Shown in pieces: positions 34,550 through 46,260 of a stretch of 64,000 nucleotides of DNA; position 1 is the stretch's first letter, and each line of letters opens with the position of its first letter. The position numbers and the translations under genes were made by a program. Below the pieces are notes generated by a model. It saw only the letters and a program-made list of their open reading frames with translations, had not been told where the DNA came from and did not search any database. The stretch lies in assembly GCF_949987515.2 (NCBI RefSeq), contig NC_082694.2, positions 41,481,951 to 41,545,950 of the forward strand. The letters run 5' to 3'. The stretch is from Delphinus delphis (Eukaryota > Chordata > Mammalia > Artiodactyla > Delphinidae).

Positions 34550-34765
34550 TCGTGCTGTGGGTTAAATGGATTTGGGTTCGAGCCCCTGCTCTGCCCCCTC
34601 ACAGAGACAGTCACCTGGAGCATATCACTTCTCCTCTTAGGTCTCTATTTTCTTATCTGGAAACAGGAATATGAATACCCACCTACTGGGTTGGTTTTTT
34701 TTTTTTTTTTTTTTGGTAACAACCAAATGAATTAATTTATGTACAGTACGTATTAATGATGTCCA
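34550..34765 (+). mobile_element. MIR SINE with a 20-T insertion
   Basis: GCTGTGGGTTAAATGGATTTG, GGGTTCGAGCCCCTGCTCTG, CTTCTCCTCTTAGGTCTC and CCCACCTACTGGGTTGG are MIR. A pure 20-T run (34695-34714) breaks it, and GTAACAACCAAATGAATTAA continues the MIR tail. Confidence 0.65.
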
Positions 34766-35190
34766 TTTATTTCCCCTCTTCTTAATTTTCTGTTCTACTA
34801 ACTTTGCCTTTACAATATGCTGTTTTGTGTTGTTAAGTGGCTGTCAACTGTCTTATTAACTCACTGAGGGCAGAGAAGGTGTCTGAGCTTTATTCATAAT
34901 TTGTTTAGCCCTTTACATAACACTGTCAACATCTAAATGTATGTAGTAGGTCTCCAACTACTGAGAGACATCCAGTGTGCCATGGCAATGGTATAGAAAA
35001 GTGCTACCAACATTTGTCTGCCAACATTTATCATTCCTGCTATAAAGGCTCCTGCCCCCTCTGGGGTCCCTGCTGTCTGGCTTTCTGAAGCAGACAGACA
35101 GCTGTCATAGGGTTTAGCCACATCATAAGATCAAGAAGGGTTTTTTCTCTAAATGGAAATAAAAATTTTGTCTGATGCGCTTGTTACACT
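34766..35190. other. no gene; possible L2 traces
   Basis: The region at about 34850-34960 (CTCACTGAGGGCAGAGAAGG) looks like the L2 3' region. The rest is unassigned. Confidence 0.35.
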
Positions 35191-35193
35191 CTA

Positions 35194-35355
35194 CAGTGGT
35201 TCACAAAGTGAAATCTCTGGAGGTCCAGCATTAGCATGACCTGGGAACAAGTTAGAAAGGTTAATTCTCAGACCCCACCCCAACCTAAATCAGAAATCTG
35301 TGTTTTCACAAGCCCTCCAGGTGATTCTGATGCATATTAAATTTTGAGACCACTG
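35194..35355. mobile_element. MER5A-like hAT MITE
   Basis: CAGTGGTTCACAAAGTG and GACCACTG mark the two inverted ends. GACCTGGGAACAAGTTAG and CCTCCAGGTGATTCTGATGC are interior MER5A blocks. Confidence 0.85.
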
Positions 35356-35838
35356 GGCTAAAACAATGCCTTTATTTCTCCTTCCTAGTTACCAGGGGTC
35401 CTGGCTAGCATCCATGATATTTTTATGTCAAGGGTAGATATAGTGGGATAGCAATGCATACAGTATGTCAATCAGTAATAGTTTTGTAATGAAAATAGAA
35501 CATGAAATTTCTCAAAGTGTGTTTAATGGATCAGTAATTCATAGGCTATTAATAAGTACTGTGTTTGAAAAAGAAAAGAAATTACTTAGGCAAGTAAGGT
35601 TAGTGTAATTAAGTAAGATTTCTTCCCTGAGAATTTCTCATTCTTTTAATATGCTCAAAAACATTCTGAATCTCCAAATTTCCCCAAACTTATTTGAAAC
35701 CACTTTTCTTTTCACATAAAAAAAAAATCTCTTTGCTGATATAAAGACCTCTTTTGTGGTTGTATTTTGTTATAACTTGTCATTAAGAAGTGCTTGATGT
35801 TATGCTATTTTTACTTGGAGACTTTCAGAAGTATTAGT
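35356..35838. other. no gene or repeat recognised
   Basis: AT-rich, unassigned. Confidence 0.4.
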
Positions 35839-36072
35839 CCGGTAGTTCTCAATCAGGTTCTCATACCACTCACTCCACCACAAGAGATTAACTGGCAATG
35901 TCTGGGGACATTTTTGCTTGTCACAGGTGGCATGGGGGGTTGTTTGCTACCGGCAACTAGTGAGTAGAGGCCAGAGATGATGCTAAGTACCCTGCAATAC
36001 AAGAACAGCCCCCTACAACAAAGAATTATCCAGCCCCAAATGTCCATAGTGTCAAGGTTGAGAAACTCGGGC
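35839..36072. mobile_element. MER20-like hAT MITE
   Basis: GGTAGTTCTCAATCAGG start, TGGCAATGTCTGGGGACATTT, TAGTGAGTAGAGGCCAGAG, AACAAAGAATTATCCAGCCCC, AAGGTTGAGAAACTC end. Confidence 0.85.
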
Positions 36073-36129
36073 ACTTAGTGAGCTGCTTCTGTGTACACAC
36101 ACGTCGGGCTACACGACAGGCTCGTCTCC

Positions 36130-36222
36130 TTCATCCTAAGAGTTCCAGTTCTTACTACACTGCCTGACACAAAAGAGACACCCAATAAGAGCTTACCGAA
36201 TGAATGAATGAATTAAAAAATG
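36130..36222 (+). mobile_element. LINE L2 3' terminus
   Basis: CACTGCCTGACACAAAAG, ACACCCAATAAGAGCTTACC and GAATGAATGAATGAATT are the L2 end. Confidence 0.6.
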
Positions 36223-37430
36223 AATGGTTGAGGGAAACTTGACTATCATCGATGAAATGACAGCAAACCTTGCAAGGCAATATAAAATCCATATTATTTA
36301 ACACAGCAAGTGAAATCCAAGTCTGGGGGAGCTTTGAGGAGGAGGGAAGGTTGCAAATAATCTTAAATGATCAGAGCAGATGTGGGAGAGCAGAGAGCAG
36401 CCCAGCCGAGGGGGATATGAGAGTCCGCACAGAGAACAGGCGCGAGCCAGGTGCCCTGACACACCTCGTAGGTCAATGCCACACGGCTTTACTTACAGGA
36501 TTCTACCTACAGTTCTACTCCATTCCTTTGGTCTTTTGTGCCATCACAGACAAGAAGAAAGTGGCAGAGATTACCGCACAATGGCCTAGAAGCCACAGGG
36601 CTTTGTTTACCACCTCAGGGCTCTGTTTGTCTTTTGATTCTTTCAGGAGCTTTGTTTTTCACTGTTTTTAATTATCTAAGCAACATATTATGTATCATAT
36701 GTATGTATGTGAATTTTTTAAAACTTTCAAATGAAGCTTAAAGCCCCCCTTGACCTCCATCCAATCCACTCTCCAGTGTTTGACACCATGTTTGTTTGTT
36801 TAATTGACTCTGAATGCCTTTTGGGGGACACTCTCCAGCTCACCACAGTCTCCACCTACTGCTTCACCCCCCAACCCCACTGCAATCTATATGCCACCCC
36901 CCTGGCCCTGAGGTCACTTGCTATATAAGAGGAAAAGCACTGTATTTGGAGTCCTAAGATCACCCTTATTTGAACGAACCTTATTTCTAGGACCTGTGCT
37001 CCCTACTTGACAAAATTGCTATGAGGATTAAAGCAAATAACACCAGTGAAACTACCTGGCAAGCCATACTTTCCTGAGCAGGAGACGCCCCGAGCAAGGG
37101 AGCGTTTATCTCAAAGAAGCCTACAAAGGAGCAAAACCTCTCCCAGGCCCATGGTCTATCTGTGAAAATCAAACAAAGCTTGAATTCAGTAATATGATAA
37201 ACTCCACTATAAGCAATAATACACGTGAAGCACTTAGACATTCCCAAAACAAACGCAGTTCGTAATTTTAGTATCATTAATGATACTTTAATAGTAACAA
37301 TAAATCCCTGCTTATTTTTACATAAACATATGTTGTTACTTTCTATTAAGTAAAATTGATACCACGGGAAGACGAGTCATGTTTGTCCTACAGCTTCAGA
37401 TACTTCCTGACACCCTGGAAAACATTAAAC
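36223..37430. other. no supportable gene; one 133-codon open frame
   Basis: The plus-strand frame 36270-36671 is the longest in the window that I cannot attribute to a repeat. I recognise no domain in it, the start context is ordinary and there is no visible splice arrangement, so I do not call it a gene. Confidence 0.4.
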
Positions 37431-37434
37431 CAAT

Positions 37435-37785
37435 GTGAGATGTTATGATTACCAGTTTTTCAAGACCTAGCTAAACAGCTCTTTCATAAAACCTTCTGTG
37501 ACCACACCAACTGAACTCCTCTGAATTCCAGTAGTGGTTATTTCTCTCTAGTTTTCTTGGGCATTATGTGTACACATGGCCTTGTATTGCTTCTACTGTT
37601 GTGACACTGTTATTTAAATATTTTGGAATAGAGATGTTAGTGTTTAATTGTTCGTGTGTTTATCTCATCTCTCCTCAACGGGATAATGGGCTTCTTTATG
37701 TCAGAGGCCATGTTCTCCGTCCCTCTTTGCAACATGCCACACACACAGTAGGCACCCAGTAAGTGTCTCTAATTTCATTTGAAGA
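37435..37785 (+). mobile_element. LINE L2 3' fragment
   Basis: TCATAAAACCTTCTGTGACC, CTCTCCTCAACGGGATAATGG, GTCAGAGGCCATGTTCT and CACAGTAGGCACCCAGTAAG are in L2 order. Confidence 0.6.
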
Positions 37786-38840
37786 GTGTGTTCGATCCTA
37801 GAAGTGCCACAAGAACGTGTCTCTTAAAGCTCCTCATCTGTAACCTTGTCCCTTCTGATTTGTAACCAGAGAAGAGCTTTGAAGTGAGGTGACAGTATGT
37901 TTCTCTCTTCTGTGTTCCTTGGTAGGAAAGTCCTTGTTTTCCACCCTGGCAAAGTGAGATGATTTGAAACTCTCTAAAGCAAAAGCCAGCATATGCTGTT
38001 CTTTGTATTGAAGGTCATCTGCTAGAATCTAAAAGTATGCGTTGGCAGTAGTTACTTAAGTAGAATATTTCTAATCTTCAAAGGGATAGTTCTGTGTTTA
38101 AAATTAATTTTCTTATTTGTCTACGGTTGCAACTTAAAAAACGCTTTTCCTTAGATGCACTATAAAATGTTAATAGCTACATATAGAGTGACTTTACAAC
38201 TGTAGTGTCATTTTTCTCAGCTTGATCTGCTCTTTTGAATGGCATCATTATGATCGAAGTTGTTTTACAGTAATAAAATATGAATAGTTTCCATAAAAAA
38301 GTAGGCAACATTACAATTAAACAGTATCTGGCATTTTAGCACGTGATAACTACTCATAACGCTGTCGTCAGATAAGGAAATCTACAATATAAACACAATC
38401 ACAAGAATGACCTAAACAAGTCTTTGAAGCACAAAAAGGAATATAATCGGGGCAGTGTGATGCCACAAGTTTGGGGGAAAGCAGAATATTCAACACACCT
38501 GGGTTCTTTCAAAGAAATTGTGAAGTTTTTTTTTTACCATTGTATTTATATAGTACCCTTCATCTAGTTTTATCTCTGCAAGAAACAAGCACATTTTAAA
38601 ATGAGGACAACATGCTGAATGTGTCAATAAAACTTGGGTCTTAATACTTTGTTTGATACGGTGTACTGCAAAAATTAGCATATTCCTATTTGTAGGGTTT
38701 TTACTCAATTATATTTCCAGGCTATTGGAAAACATAAGAACTAGGATATATAAAATAACTCTATAAATCTTTACACCTTGTACTGATCCGAATGCAATAA
38801 AGTCTCCTTGATCCAGGCACTGATTTTCAGGTTTCTGTTC
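37786..38840. other. no gene or repeat recognised
   Basis: AT-rich, unassigned. Confidence 0.4.
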
Positions 38841-38844
38841 CTTT

Positions 38845-39076
38845 TCTTTCTTTCTTTCTTTCTTTTTTTTTTTTTTTTTTTTTTTGCGGTACGTGGGCCT
38901 CTCACTGCTGTGGCCTCCTCCGGGGCGGAACACAGGCTCCGAACGCGCAGACTCAGCGGCCATGGGTCACGGGCTCAGCCGCCCTGCAGCATGCGGGATC
39001 CTCCCAGACCGGGGCAAGAACCCGTGACCCTTGCATCGGCAGGCGGACTCCCAACCACCGCGTGACCAGGGAAGCC
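38845..39076 (-). mobile_element. CHR-type SINE with (TTTC)n tail
   Basis: Full-length reverse copy. The tail complement has grown into TTTC units before a 24-T run. CTGTTCCTTTTCTT flanks both sides (38835 and 39077). The copy is somewhat diverged, with CGTGACC in place of CGCCACC. Confidence 0.93.
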
Positions 39077-39173
39077 CTGTTCCTTTTCTTTTTTCTGAAG
39101 ATTGACTTACTTCTGGTTCTTATATATACTCATTGTTACCACCGTTCGAGGGGTGGCAGGTAAGAGAAATTTT

Positions 39174-39303
39174 TTTTTTAAACACCTTTATTGGAATATA
39201 CTTGCTTTACAATGATGTGTTTCTGCTTTATAACAAAGCGAATCCGTTATACATAGACATATGTCCCCATATCTCTTCCCTCTTGCGTCTCCCTCCCTCC
39301 CAC
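39174..39303 (-). mobile_element. very short L1 3'-end insertion (about 130 bp)
   Basis: Only the last 120 or so bases of an L1 3' UTR (AACACCTTTATTGGAATATA and on) plus a short poly(A) are present. An exact 14-bp duplication GGTAAGAGAAATTT lies at 39159-39172 and 39304-39317. The same L1 3' end occurs at 63520. Confidence 0.93.
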
Positions 39304-39317
39304 GGTAAGAGAAATTT

Positions 39318-39729
39318 CATGAATTTCTAGTCAATCAATGTTGCTACTGGTTTGAGCTTCTGAAACGGGTTTGAAGGAGGTAAAAATGGTGGACTCTTCC
39401 TTTGGGGGATAAAAAGGGCTGGTTTCAGCAATGTTAGGAAAGGTGATTGTCTTCCTAATGATAAAAGTGAGGAAAGCTGTGAGGGCTAACGCAGAAGCAG
39501 CTGAATATGATGAATATGTTAGCTCCTTTATAGAAGAAGGGAAAGAAGCCATTTTGACATGATTCTCCATACAGAGAGTAATTAGGAAACTTTGTACAAA
39601 TAAATAAAAGGGTTGTTGAAAAATTTACTTGAACACCTTGTATGTATGCCAATGACACTAAAATGTAACTCCAGATGTGTGAGCTCTTTACTAATTAATA
39701 ATTTTCTGTGAATAACAAATGTGCTTTCT
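39318..39729. other. no gene or repeat recognised
   Basis: Unassigned. The 79-codon minus frame at 39331-39570 shows no family resemblance. Confidence 0.4.
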
Positions 39730-39913
39730 CCTGCCAGAGTATTTCAATTTGCCAAGTGAACAAAGTCCAGACTTTGACCTTCATTTAGGGCTTTCCACAA
39801 TCTGACCTTGACATCCTTGAACAAACTTATGTCTCCCCAGCTCTGTATGTGAACCTCTAGCCCATCTACAGTTCCTTGAAAAATTGTTGCAAATTTGCGT
39901 CTCCCTAGAATCC

Positions 39914-39996
<83 letters not shown>

Positions 39997-40215
39997 GCCA
40001 CCACCCAATCACAACCTACTCTCTACATATCTAAACCACATCTTTCTCATGAAGCTGTTCAGTTCCTCCACTCCTCTTCTGTAACTGGCCTCTCCAAAGC
40101 TCCATCTTTTGTCGAATTTTGTCGTCTTTTGTCCTAGTGTTTGTACCATCCGCTCGGCACTTACCCATAGCTATTTTAGATCCCTGGTTAGCTACTTCTG
40201 GTTGTCTTTCACATA
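39730..40215 (+). mobile_element. LINE L2 fragment with internal (AC)n
   Basis: CTTTCCACAATCTGACCTTG, CTGTATGTGAACCTCTAGCCC and, after the CA tract, CATGAAGCTGTTCAGTTCC fit the L2 3' half. The AC run interrupts it. Confidence 0.5.
39917..39994. repeat. (AC)39 microsatellite, uninterrupted
   Basis: 78 bp of perfect AC units. The open frames that cross it on both strands are low-complexity artefacts. Confidence 0.98.
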
Positions 40216-40915
40216 ATATATCCTGAAAAATATTTAGTGGGCATTTTTAATATTCATGAGATATTCTGATTATAGCACAGAGTTATCCAAGTAATGAAGC
40301 AAGAGTCTGTGTCCTTAGTCTGTAAGCGTGGAAAGAATTTCCTATAGATCTGGCTTTTTCATTTTCCTTTAGAGTTCAAAAAGCGTTTTTTTTCTCTCTT
40401 TGCTATACTCTCTGCAGGGGATACCTAAGTTGAAAGTAGAACAAGAATAAAAAACAAAATTTAAAAAAAGCCTAACCACTGAGATATCAGCATGTCAGCT
40501 GAAATTATTACTTAAAAATAATCTTCATCTGTATAAGCAAAAAAAGACAAGAGCCAACTGTGACAGCTCTTATCTGCAACAAGGACAACAATGCAAAGAG
40601 AGTCCATCCTTTATGATGTTTTCGATTTCCACCCATCCCAAGGGCATAGGTATAAACTAAACAAGGGACTTCTAGTCAGGGAAAATAAAATAACAACACA
40701 TGTTTTTACCATCACTTTACCAGACTCAATAAACATTGTTTTAAAGTAAAATTAGAAACTGTTAAGTTAGCAGTTTTTACTTTAAAAGATCAGCAAATCC
40801 ATTAATTTAAGAACAGACATGCAAACCAAGCAAAGACCGGCCAACTCAGGGATATCATCTTTGGACAAATATAAGCCTAGCATACATGTTTGGCACCTTT
40901 ACTTAAAGCGGTGGT
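40216..40915. other. no gene or repeat recognised
   Basis: AT-rich, unassigned. Confidence 0.4.
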
Positions 40916-40921
40916 GTGGAA

Positions 40922-41234
40922 AACAAACTTATCTATGAAACAGAAACAGACTCATAGACATAGAGAACAAACTTGTGGTTGTCAGGGGGAGGAGGGGTGG
41001 AGGAGGGATGGATTGGGAGTTTGAGATTAGCAGATGCAAACTATTATATAGAGAATGGATAAACAACAAGGTCCTACTGTATAGCACAGGGAATTATGCT
41101 CAATATCCTGTGATAAACCATAATGGAAAAGAATATGAAAGAATGTATAACTCAATCACTTTGCTGTACAGTAGAAATTAACACAACATTGTAAATCAAC
41201 TATACTTCAATAAAATAAATTAAAAAATAAAAAA
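40922..41234 (+). mobile_element. cetartiodactyl L1 3' UTR insertion
   Basis: TACTGTATAGCACAGGGAAT, AATGGAAAAGAATATGAAAG, CAATCACTTTGCTGTACAG and CTATACTTCAATAAAATAAA are the 3' end of a cetartiodactyl L1. AAAGCGGTGGTGTGGAAA before it and AAAGCAACGGTGTGGGAAA after it are a worn target duplication. Confidence 0.85.
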
Positions 41235-41284
41235 GCAACGGTGTGGGAAAGATGGGGAAGTTGAGGACTTTGGTGTTAGACACA

Positions 41285-43098
41285 ATTATTTTTTGTTTGT
41301 TTCCTTTGACAAAAACTGTATATATTTAAGGTATACAGTGTGATAATTTGATATGCATACACATCGTAAAATGATTACCACAATCAAACAAATTAACATA
41401 TCCATCACCTCCCAGTTATCTTGTGTGTGTGTATGTGTGTGTGTGGGGGGGTAAGAACATTTGAACTCTATTAGCATATGTCAAGTATGTAATATATCAT
41501 TATTAACTATAGTCTCCATGCTATATATTAGGTCTACAGAATTTATCTTATAACTGAAAGTTTGTGCCCATTGATCAATATCTTCCCTTTTCTCCTACCC
41601 CTCCACCCCTGGCAACCACCATTCTACTCTCTGTTACTATGAGTTCAACATTTTTTTAGATTCGACACGTACGTGAAATCATGTGATGTTTGTCTTTCTG
41701 TGTCTGGCTTGTTTCACTTAGCATAATGACTTCCAGTTTCATCCACATTCTCTTGAATAACAGGATTTTCTTCTTTTTAGGCTGAATAATCCATTGTTTA
41801 CATATACCAGATTTTCTTATCCATTCATCTGTTGACGGACACTTGGCTCTTTCCATATCTTAGCTACTGTGAATAACGCTTCAATGAACATGAAAGTGCA
41901 GATAGCTCTTCAAGATAGTGATTTTATTTCTTTTAGATATACACCCAGAACTGGGATTGCTGGATCATATGGTGGTTCCATTTTTAATTTTTTGAGAAAC
42001 ATCCATATTGTTTTCCATAATGGCTGTACCAATTTTCACGCCCATTAACAGTGCCCAAGGTTCCCTTTGCTCTACATCCTTGCCAACACTTGCTGTCTTT
42101 TGCCTTTTTGATAATAGCCATTAAAAGTTGTGACGTGATAACCTCATTGCGGGGTTTTTTTTTTTTTTTGCATTTCCCCGATGATTAGTGATGTTGAGCA
42201 TTTTTACATATTCATGTTGGCCATTTGTATGTCTTCTTTGGAAAAATGTCTAATTGGGTCCTTTGCCAATTTTTTAATCGAGTTATTTATTTATTTTTGC
42301 TATTGAGTTATATGAGTTCCTTATATATGTTGGATATTAACTAATTATCAGATATGTGGTTTGCAAATATTTTCTCCATTTTGTAGGTTGTCTTTTCATT
42401 CTGTTGATTGTCTTCTTTGCTGTGCAGAAACTTTTCAGTTCGGTATAGTGCTCCTTGTTTATTTTTGCTTTTGTTGCCTGTGTCTTTGGTGTCAATTCCA
42501 AAAAATAATTGCCAAGAACAAGGTAAAGAAGGTTCTCCCCTGTTTTTTTCCCTAGAAGTTTTATAATTTCAGCTCGTAAGCTTAAGTCTTTAATCCATTT
42601 TGAGTTGACATTTGTGTACGGTATAAGATAAGGGTCCAATTTCATTCTTTCACATGTGGATATCCAGTTTTCCTACCACCATTTATTGAAGAGACAATCC
42701 TTTCTCCATTTTATATTCTTAGAGCCTTTGCAGATAATGAGTTGACTGTATATGTGTGGGTTTATTTCTGGGCTCTGTATTCTGTTCCATTGGTCTGGTG
42801 TCTGTTTTTATGCCAGTTCCACATGGTTTTGATTACTATAGCTATGTAATATATTTTGAGATTAGGCAGTATGATGCCTCCAGCTTTATTCTCCTTGTTC
42901 AAGATGACTTTAGCTATTCGGGGTCTTTTGTGGTTCTATACAAATTTTAGGATTATTTTTATTTCTGTGAAAAATGCCATTGGAATTTTGATAGGGATTG
43001 CATTGAATGTGTAGATTGCTTTGGGAAGAATGGATACTTTGATGATATTAATTCTTCCAATCCATAAACATAGGATATCTTTCCATTTATTTCAGATA
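41285..43098 (-). mobile_element. old L1 (L1MA/MB-like), 5'-truncated
   Basis: 3' UTR at 41285-41650, then reversed ORF2 to 43098. The longest surviving frame, 42337-42645 on the minus strand, carries an ORF2 3' stretch with SKWIKDLSLRAEIIKLL and [19 protein letters not shown]. Stops and indels break the rest. A TG run at 41422-41450 and a 14-T run at about 42156 are local expansions. Confidence 0.85.
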
Positions 43099-43698
43099 CC
43101 TTGATTATAAAATACCTGTAAGTCACAAGAGAGAGAAAAGAAAATCCTCCAAAAAGGAGGACATTTATACAGACACACACTCACACATAGGTCACGTACC
43201 TTGTCAGTCAGCTTCTCATGGAGTGCTCAAAATAGCATATGAATCAGTTACCAAATTTAGACCCAGGCCACCATTGCCAAAGTTTACATGATTTGCCCCA
43301 GCAACCTCACTTCTAGAAATCTATCTTGAAAAAGTACTTTTGCAAGTACACAAAGAAAAATATAACACAGACATCATGCAAAGTACCCCATCCTTTGAGA
43401 TCTTAATTGTATTAGAAGTGTGTCCTTCACTCCACCCATTACTTCTTGGGAACTCTGAAGAGAAGAAAGCATAGATGTTTCCTGGTCTCTTCTAGTTCCA
43501 AAATACTGCTTCCATGGAATTAGTTCTGTCACATGTAAACTGTCCCTGTTCAATGTGTCATCCCACATAGGAACACAGCCCTCCTTTTCTGAGATTACTA
43601 CGAAAATATCATTCACATCAAAACATCATTCATCATATAGGCCTTTGGGCATATAGCCAGCTTCATGAAAAGTTTAGAGTAAAAGAAAGATTTTACAT
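43099..43698. other. mostly unassigned; short L1-like piece
   Basis: The stretch at 43273-43360 (CCAGCAACCTCACTTCTAGAAA) resembles an old L1 fragment in plus orientation. The rest is unassigned. Confidence 0.35.
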
Positions 43699-43710
43699 CA
43701 CTGTGGCACT

Positions 43711-43847
43711 TGGGACTTCCCTGGTGGTCCAGTGGCTAAGACCCTGCACTTCCACTGCAGGGGGCACGGGTTCGATCCCTGGTCATCTTTGGTTGGAGAA
43801 CCAAGATCCCGCATGCCGCGGGGCACAGCCAACAACAACAAGAAAAG
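43711..43847 (+). mobile_element. short tRNA-derived SINE, CHR-related
   Basis: Head GGGACTTCCCTGGTGGTCCAG, B-box-like GGTTCGATCCCTGGTC and tail AACAACAACAAG. The flanks CACTGTGGCACT (43699-43710) and CACTATGGCACT (from 43849) are the duplication with one change. Confidence 0.92.
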
Positions 43848-44094
43848 GCACTATGGCACTCAACCCTCTCCTTTAAAGATTTTCTGCTTCTCTATCTTCA
43901 AGCTTGCAGGCAACCCACAATGGGAGCATTTTCTTCTCCTAATCCTCACATATATCTCCATCTCCTTTTTGGAAAATCATACCCCTTTTTCATAAAATGG
44001 GTGCATACTAATGAATACTGCATTCTCCAGCAGTGTACTTGCTCCAGACTGAGTTAACTAATGTAGAAAATAAATTATGTTATTATATGAAATA

Positions 44095-44634
44095 TGTGCA
44101 ACTGAACTTCTGCATCTGTGGGTTCCACATCCATGGATTCAACCAAGTGCAGGTCAAAAATATATTTTAAAAAAATTCTAGAAAATTCTAAAATACAAAA
44201 CTTGGGGCTTCCCTGGTGGCGCAGTGGTTGGGGGTCCGCCTGCCGATGCAGGGGACGCGGGTTCGTGCCCCGGTCCGGGAGGATCCCACGTGCCGCGGAG
44301 TGGCTGGGCCCGTGGGCCATGGCCGCTGAGCCTGCGCGTCCGGACCCTGTGCTCCGCGACGGGAGAGGCCGCGGTGGTGAGACGCCCGCGTACCGCAAAA
44401 AAAAAAAAAAAAAAAAAAAACTTGAATTTGCCACACACCACCAACTATTTATATAGCATTTACATTCTATTAGGCATTATAAGTAATCTAGAGGTGAGTT
44501 AAAGCATAAGGGAGGATGTGCATAGATTATATGGAAATACTTGAGCATTCATGGAGTTTGATATCCTCAGGGGTCCTGGAACCATGGAACCAACCCCTTG
44601 GGTCCCCATGGAACCAATATACAACTACATATTA
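44095..44634. mobile_element. Tigger-type DNA transposon remnant split by a SINE
   Basis: GTGGGTTCCACATCCATGGATTC at one end and TCAGGGGTCCTGGAACCATGG at the other are the two ends of a known non-autonomous pogo/Tigger element. TAGCATTTACATTCTATTAGG and GGGAGGATGTGCATAG are interior blocks. Confidence 0.75.
44204..44420 (+). mobile_element. CHR-type SINE nested in the Tigger element
   Basis: Full-length copy with a tail of about 24 A and a CpG-rich body (GACGCGGG, CCGCGGTGG). AAAACTTG repeats on both sides. The surviving CpGs suggest a recent insertion. Confidence 0.95.
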
Positions 44635-44699
44635 ATATCTTCTTTAGCTATATAAAGACCAGGACTAAACTTTGAAATTGCCTCTTCCAAGTACTTCAA

Positions 44700-45050
44700 T
44701 TTTTAGACCATCTAAATAGACTGACTAAATTATGCTAGTTCCATGTAATGGAATATTATATCGCTATTAAGATGAATGAGGTAATTCTCTATGAATTGAC
44801 AATAAAATAGGTTATATTAAGTTAAAAAAAGAAAATTGTATAACATATATAATATATTGTGCTATTTTTTGGTAAAAATACATATATTTGTATACTTGTA
44901 GAAAAGAGTCAACATAGTTATGTCAACATAGATATATGTCTCTCTGGGGGAAGGAAACATTGACTATTTATTTGTATTATTTTAACTCTCACAATAAGTA
45001 TTTTTAAACTATTTTTTATGGTACAAATACCAGATAGTCTCAGAAAATTT
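44700..45050 (+). mobile_element. old L1 3' fragment
   Basis: CCATGTAATGGAATATTATATCGC, GATGAATGAGGTAATTCTC and CTCTCTGGGGGAAGGAAAC follow the 3' part of an old L1. It is strongly decayed. Confidence 0.5.
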
Positions 45051-45710
45051 TTATTAAACTTCAAGGAAAACATAATTCCTTTACTATTGGCTTGTTTGCA
45101 AACAAAAAAATAATGAGAAAATCTTCAGTTTTGTATGAGGTATTTTTTTCCTATCTATATTTGTTATTTCATTTCCTCATTTAGAAATTATTCATAATCA
45201 TATTCTTTGGTCACTTATTGGAACATTAACAATTGATGAGACAGAAACCAATACTGGTTCATATAACCCAACCTGAGCCAATGATCAGCGTATGGCATTG
45301 TGTATGGACTCAGAACTGGCTTGGGATAGCTGACTAATCTTAGCCTCTTGTCTGACAGTTGCTTGAGTCTCTCATTGGACAAAATCAAGAAATCAAACAG
45401 CTTTGTTCACTGCTGGCAGCCAGTCTTCAACCCCAGGGGAGTTAGCCTTCAGATGAAGCTAACTCTGAGGATGCGGGGCAGAGAGAAACTGGATGTCTGG
45501 GGACATCATTGAGCTGATGGATTGACCAACCCTGAAATCTTCCCTAATCTGTATTTCAAGTTATAGGATGGAAAACTTCCCTACATTAGTTAAGCCGCTT
45601 TGAGTTGCTTTCTTCTGTTAGTTGTGATTGAAGGTGTCCTGTTAAGATATTTTTCTTAAGTAAATAATCGGGAAAGTAGACAAAGCCTTATGCACAATAA
45701 TTGTCATCAG
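45051..45710. other. unassigned, possible old repeat
   Basis: The region at 45240-45650 ends like an LTR or DNA repeat (TTAAGCCGCTTTGAGTTGC). I cannot name it. Confidence 0.3.
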
Positions 45711-45714
45711 AACT

Positions 45715-45850
45715 GTTTTATAGCAGTGAAAAAATACACACGATTAAGATACTGAGTAGTAGGGAAGCACTTACATAGATTATGACTCACTGATATGATA
45801 GAACATCAGGTAGCTATTCAAACTGATGTTATCAAGTAATTTTTAATCGA
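45715..45850 (+). mobile_element. old L1 fragment
   Basis: TAGCAGTGAAAAAATACACAC and GAACATCAGGTAGCTATTC resemble decayed L1 3' ORF2 sequence in plus orientation. Confidence 0.4.
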
Positions 45851-45854
45851 TAGC

Positions 45855-46260
45855 CCAGCTCCTAATCATCTCTCTGGCCTTGGTTAACACTCAAGTAATC
45901 TCTGTCCAGATTCCACTGTTTCATCTATTTGCTTTGCCTCACGTGATTTTCTCCAACTAGAATGCCTCCAAAATCTTCCAACTTTTCACTCTATTGATAC
46001 TTCCCCTTTAAAATTCAGCCCAGGAGCACTTCCTCCAAGATACCTTCCCATAACCCTTCCTTCCTTGCTCCTCAGGCTGGTACCAGCCCCTTCCCTACCT
46101 CATGATGTCTGTGGTTATCACTTCTCTGATGATGTTTTAAGTCTCTGATTTTATGTCTGTCTGTACCATTAGATGGAGACTAACTGGCTCTTATTTAGCT
46201 GTGCATTCCTCATGCCCAACCAAAGGCCTAGCATTCTATAGATACCCTACAAATATTTAT
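45855..46260 (+). mobile_element. LINE L2 3' region
   Basis: ACTAGAATGCCTCCAAAATC, AAATTCAGCCCAGGAGCAC, CCTCCAAGATACCTTCCC, CCATTAGATGGAGACTAACTGG and CTAGCATTCTATAGATACCC are in L2 order. Confidence 0.7.

Noticed and set aside
39744..40137. Cys/Val and Thr/His repeat proteins
   Set aside because: They are translations of the (AC)39 microsatellite on both strands.
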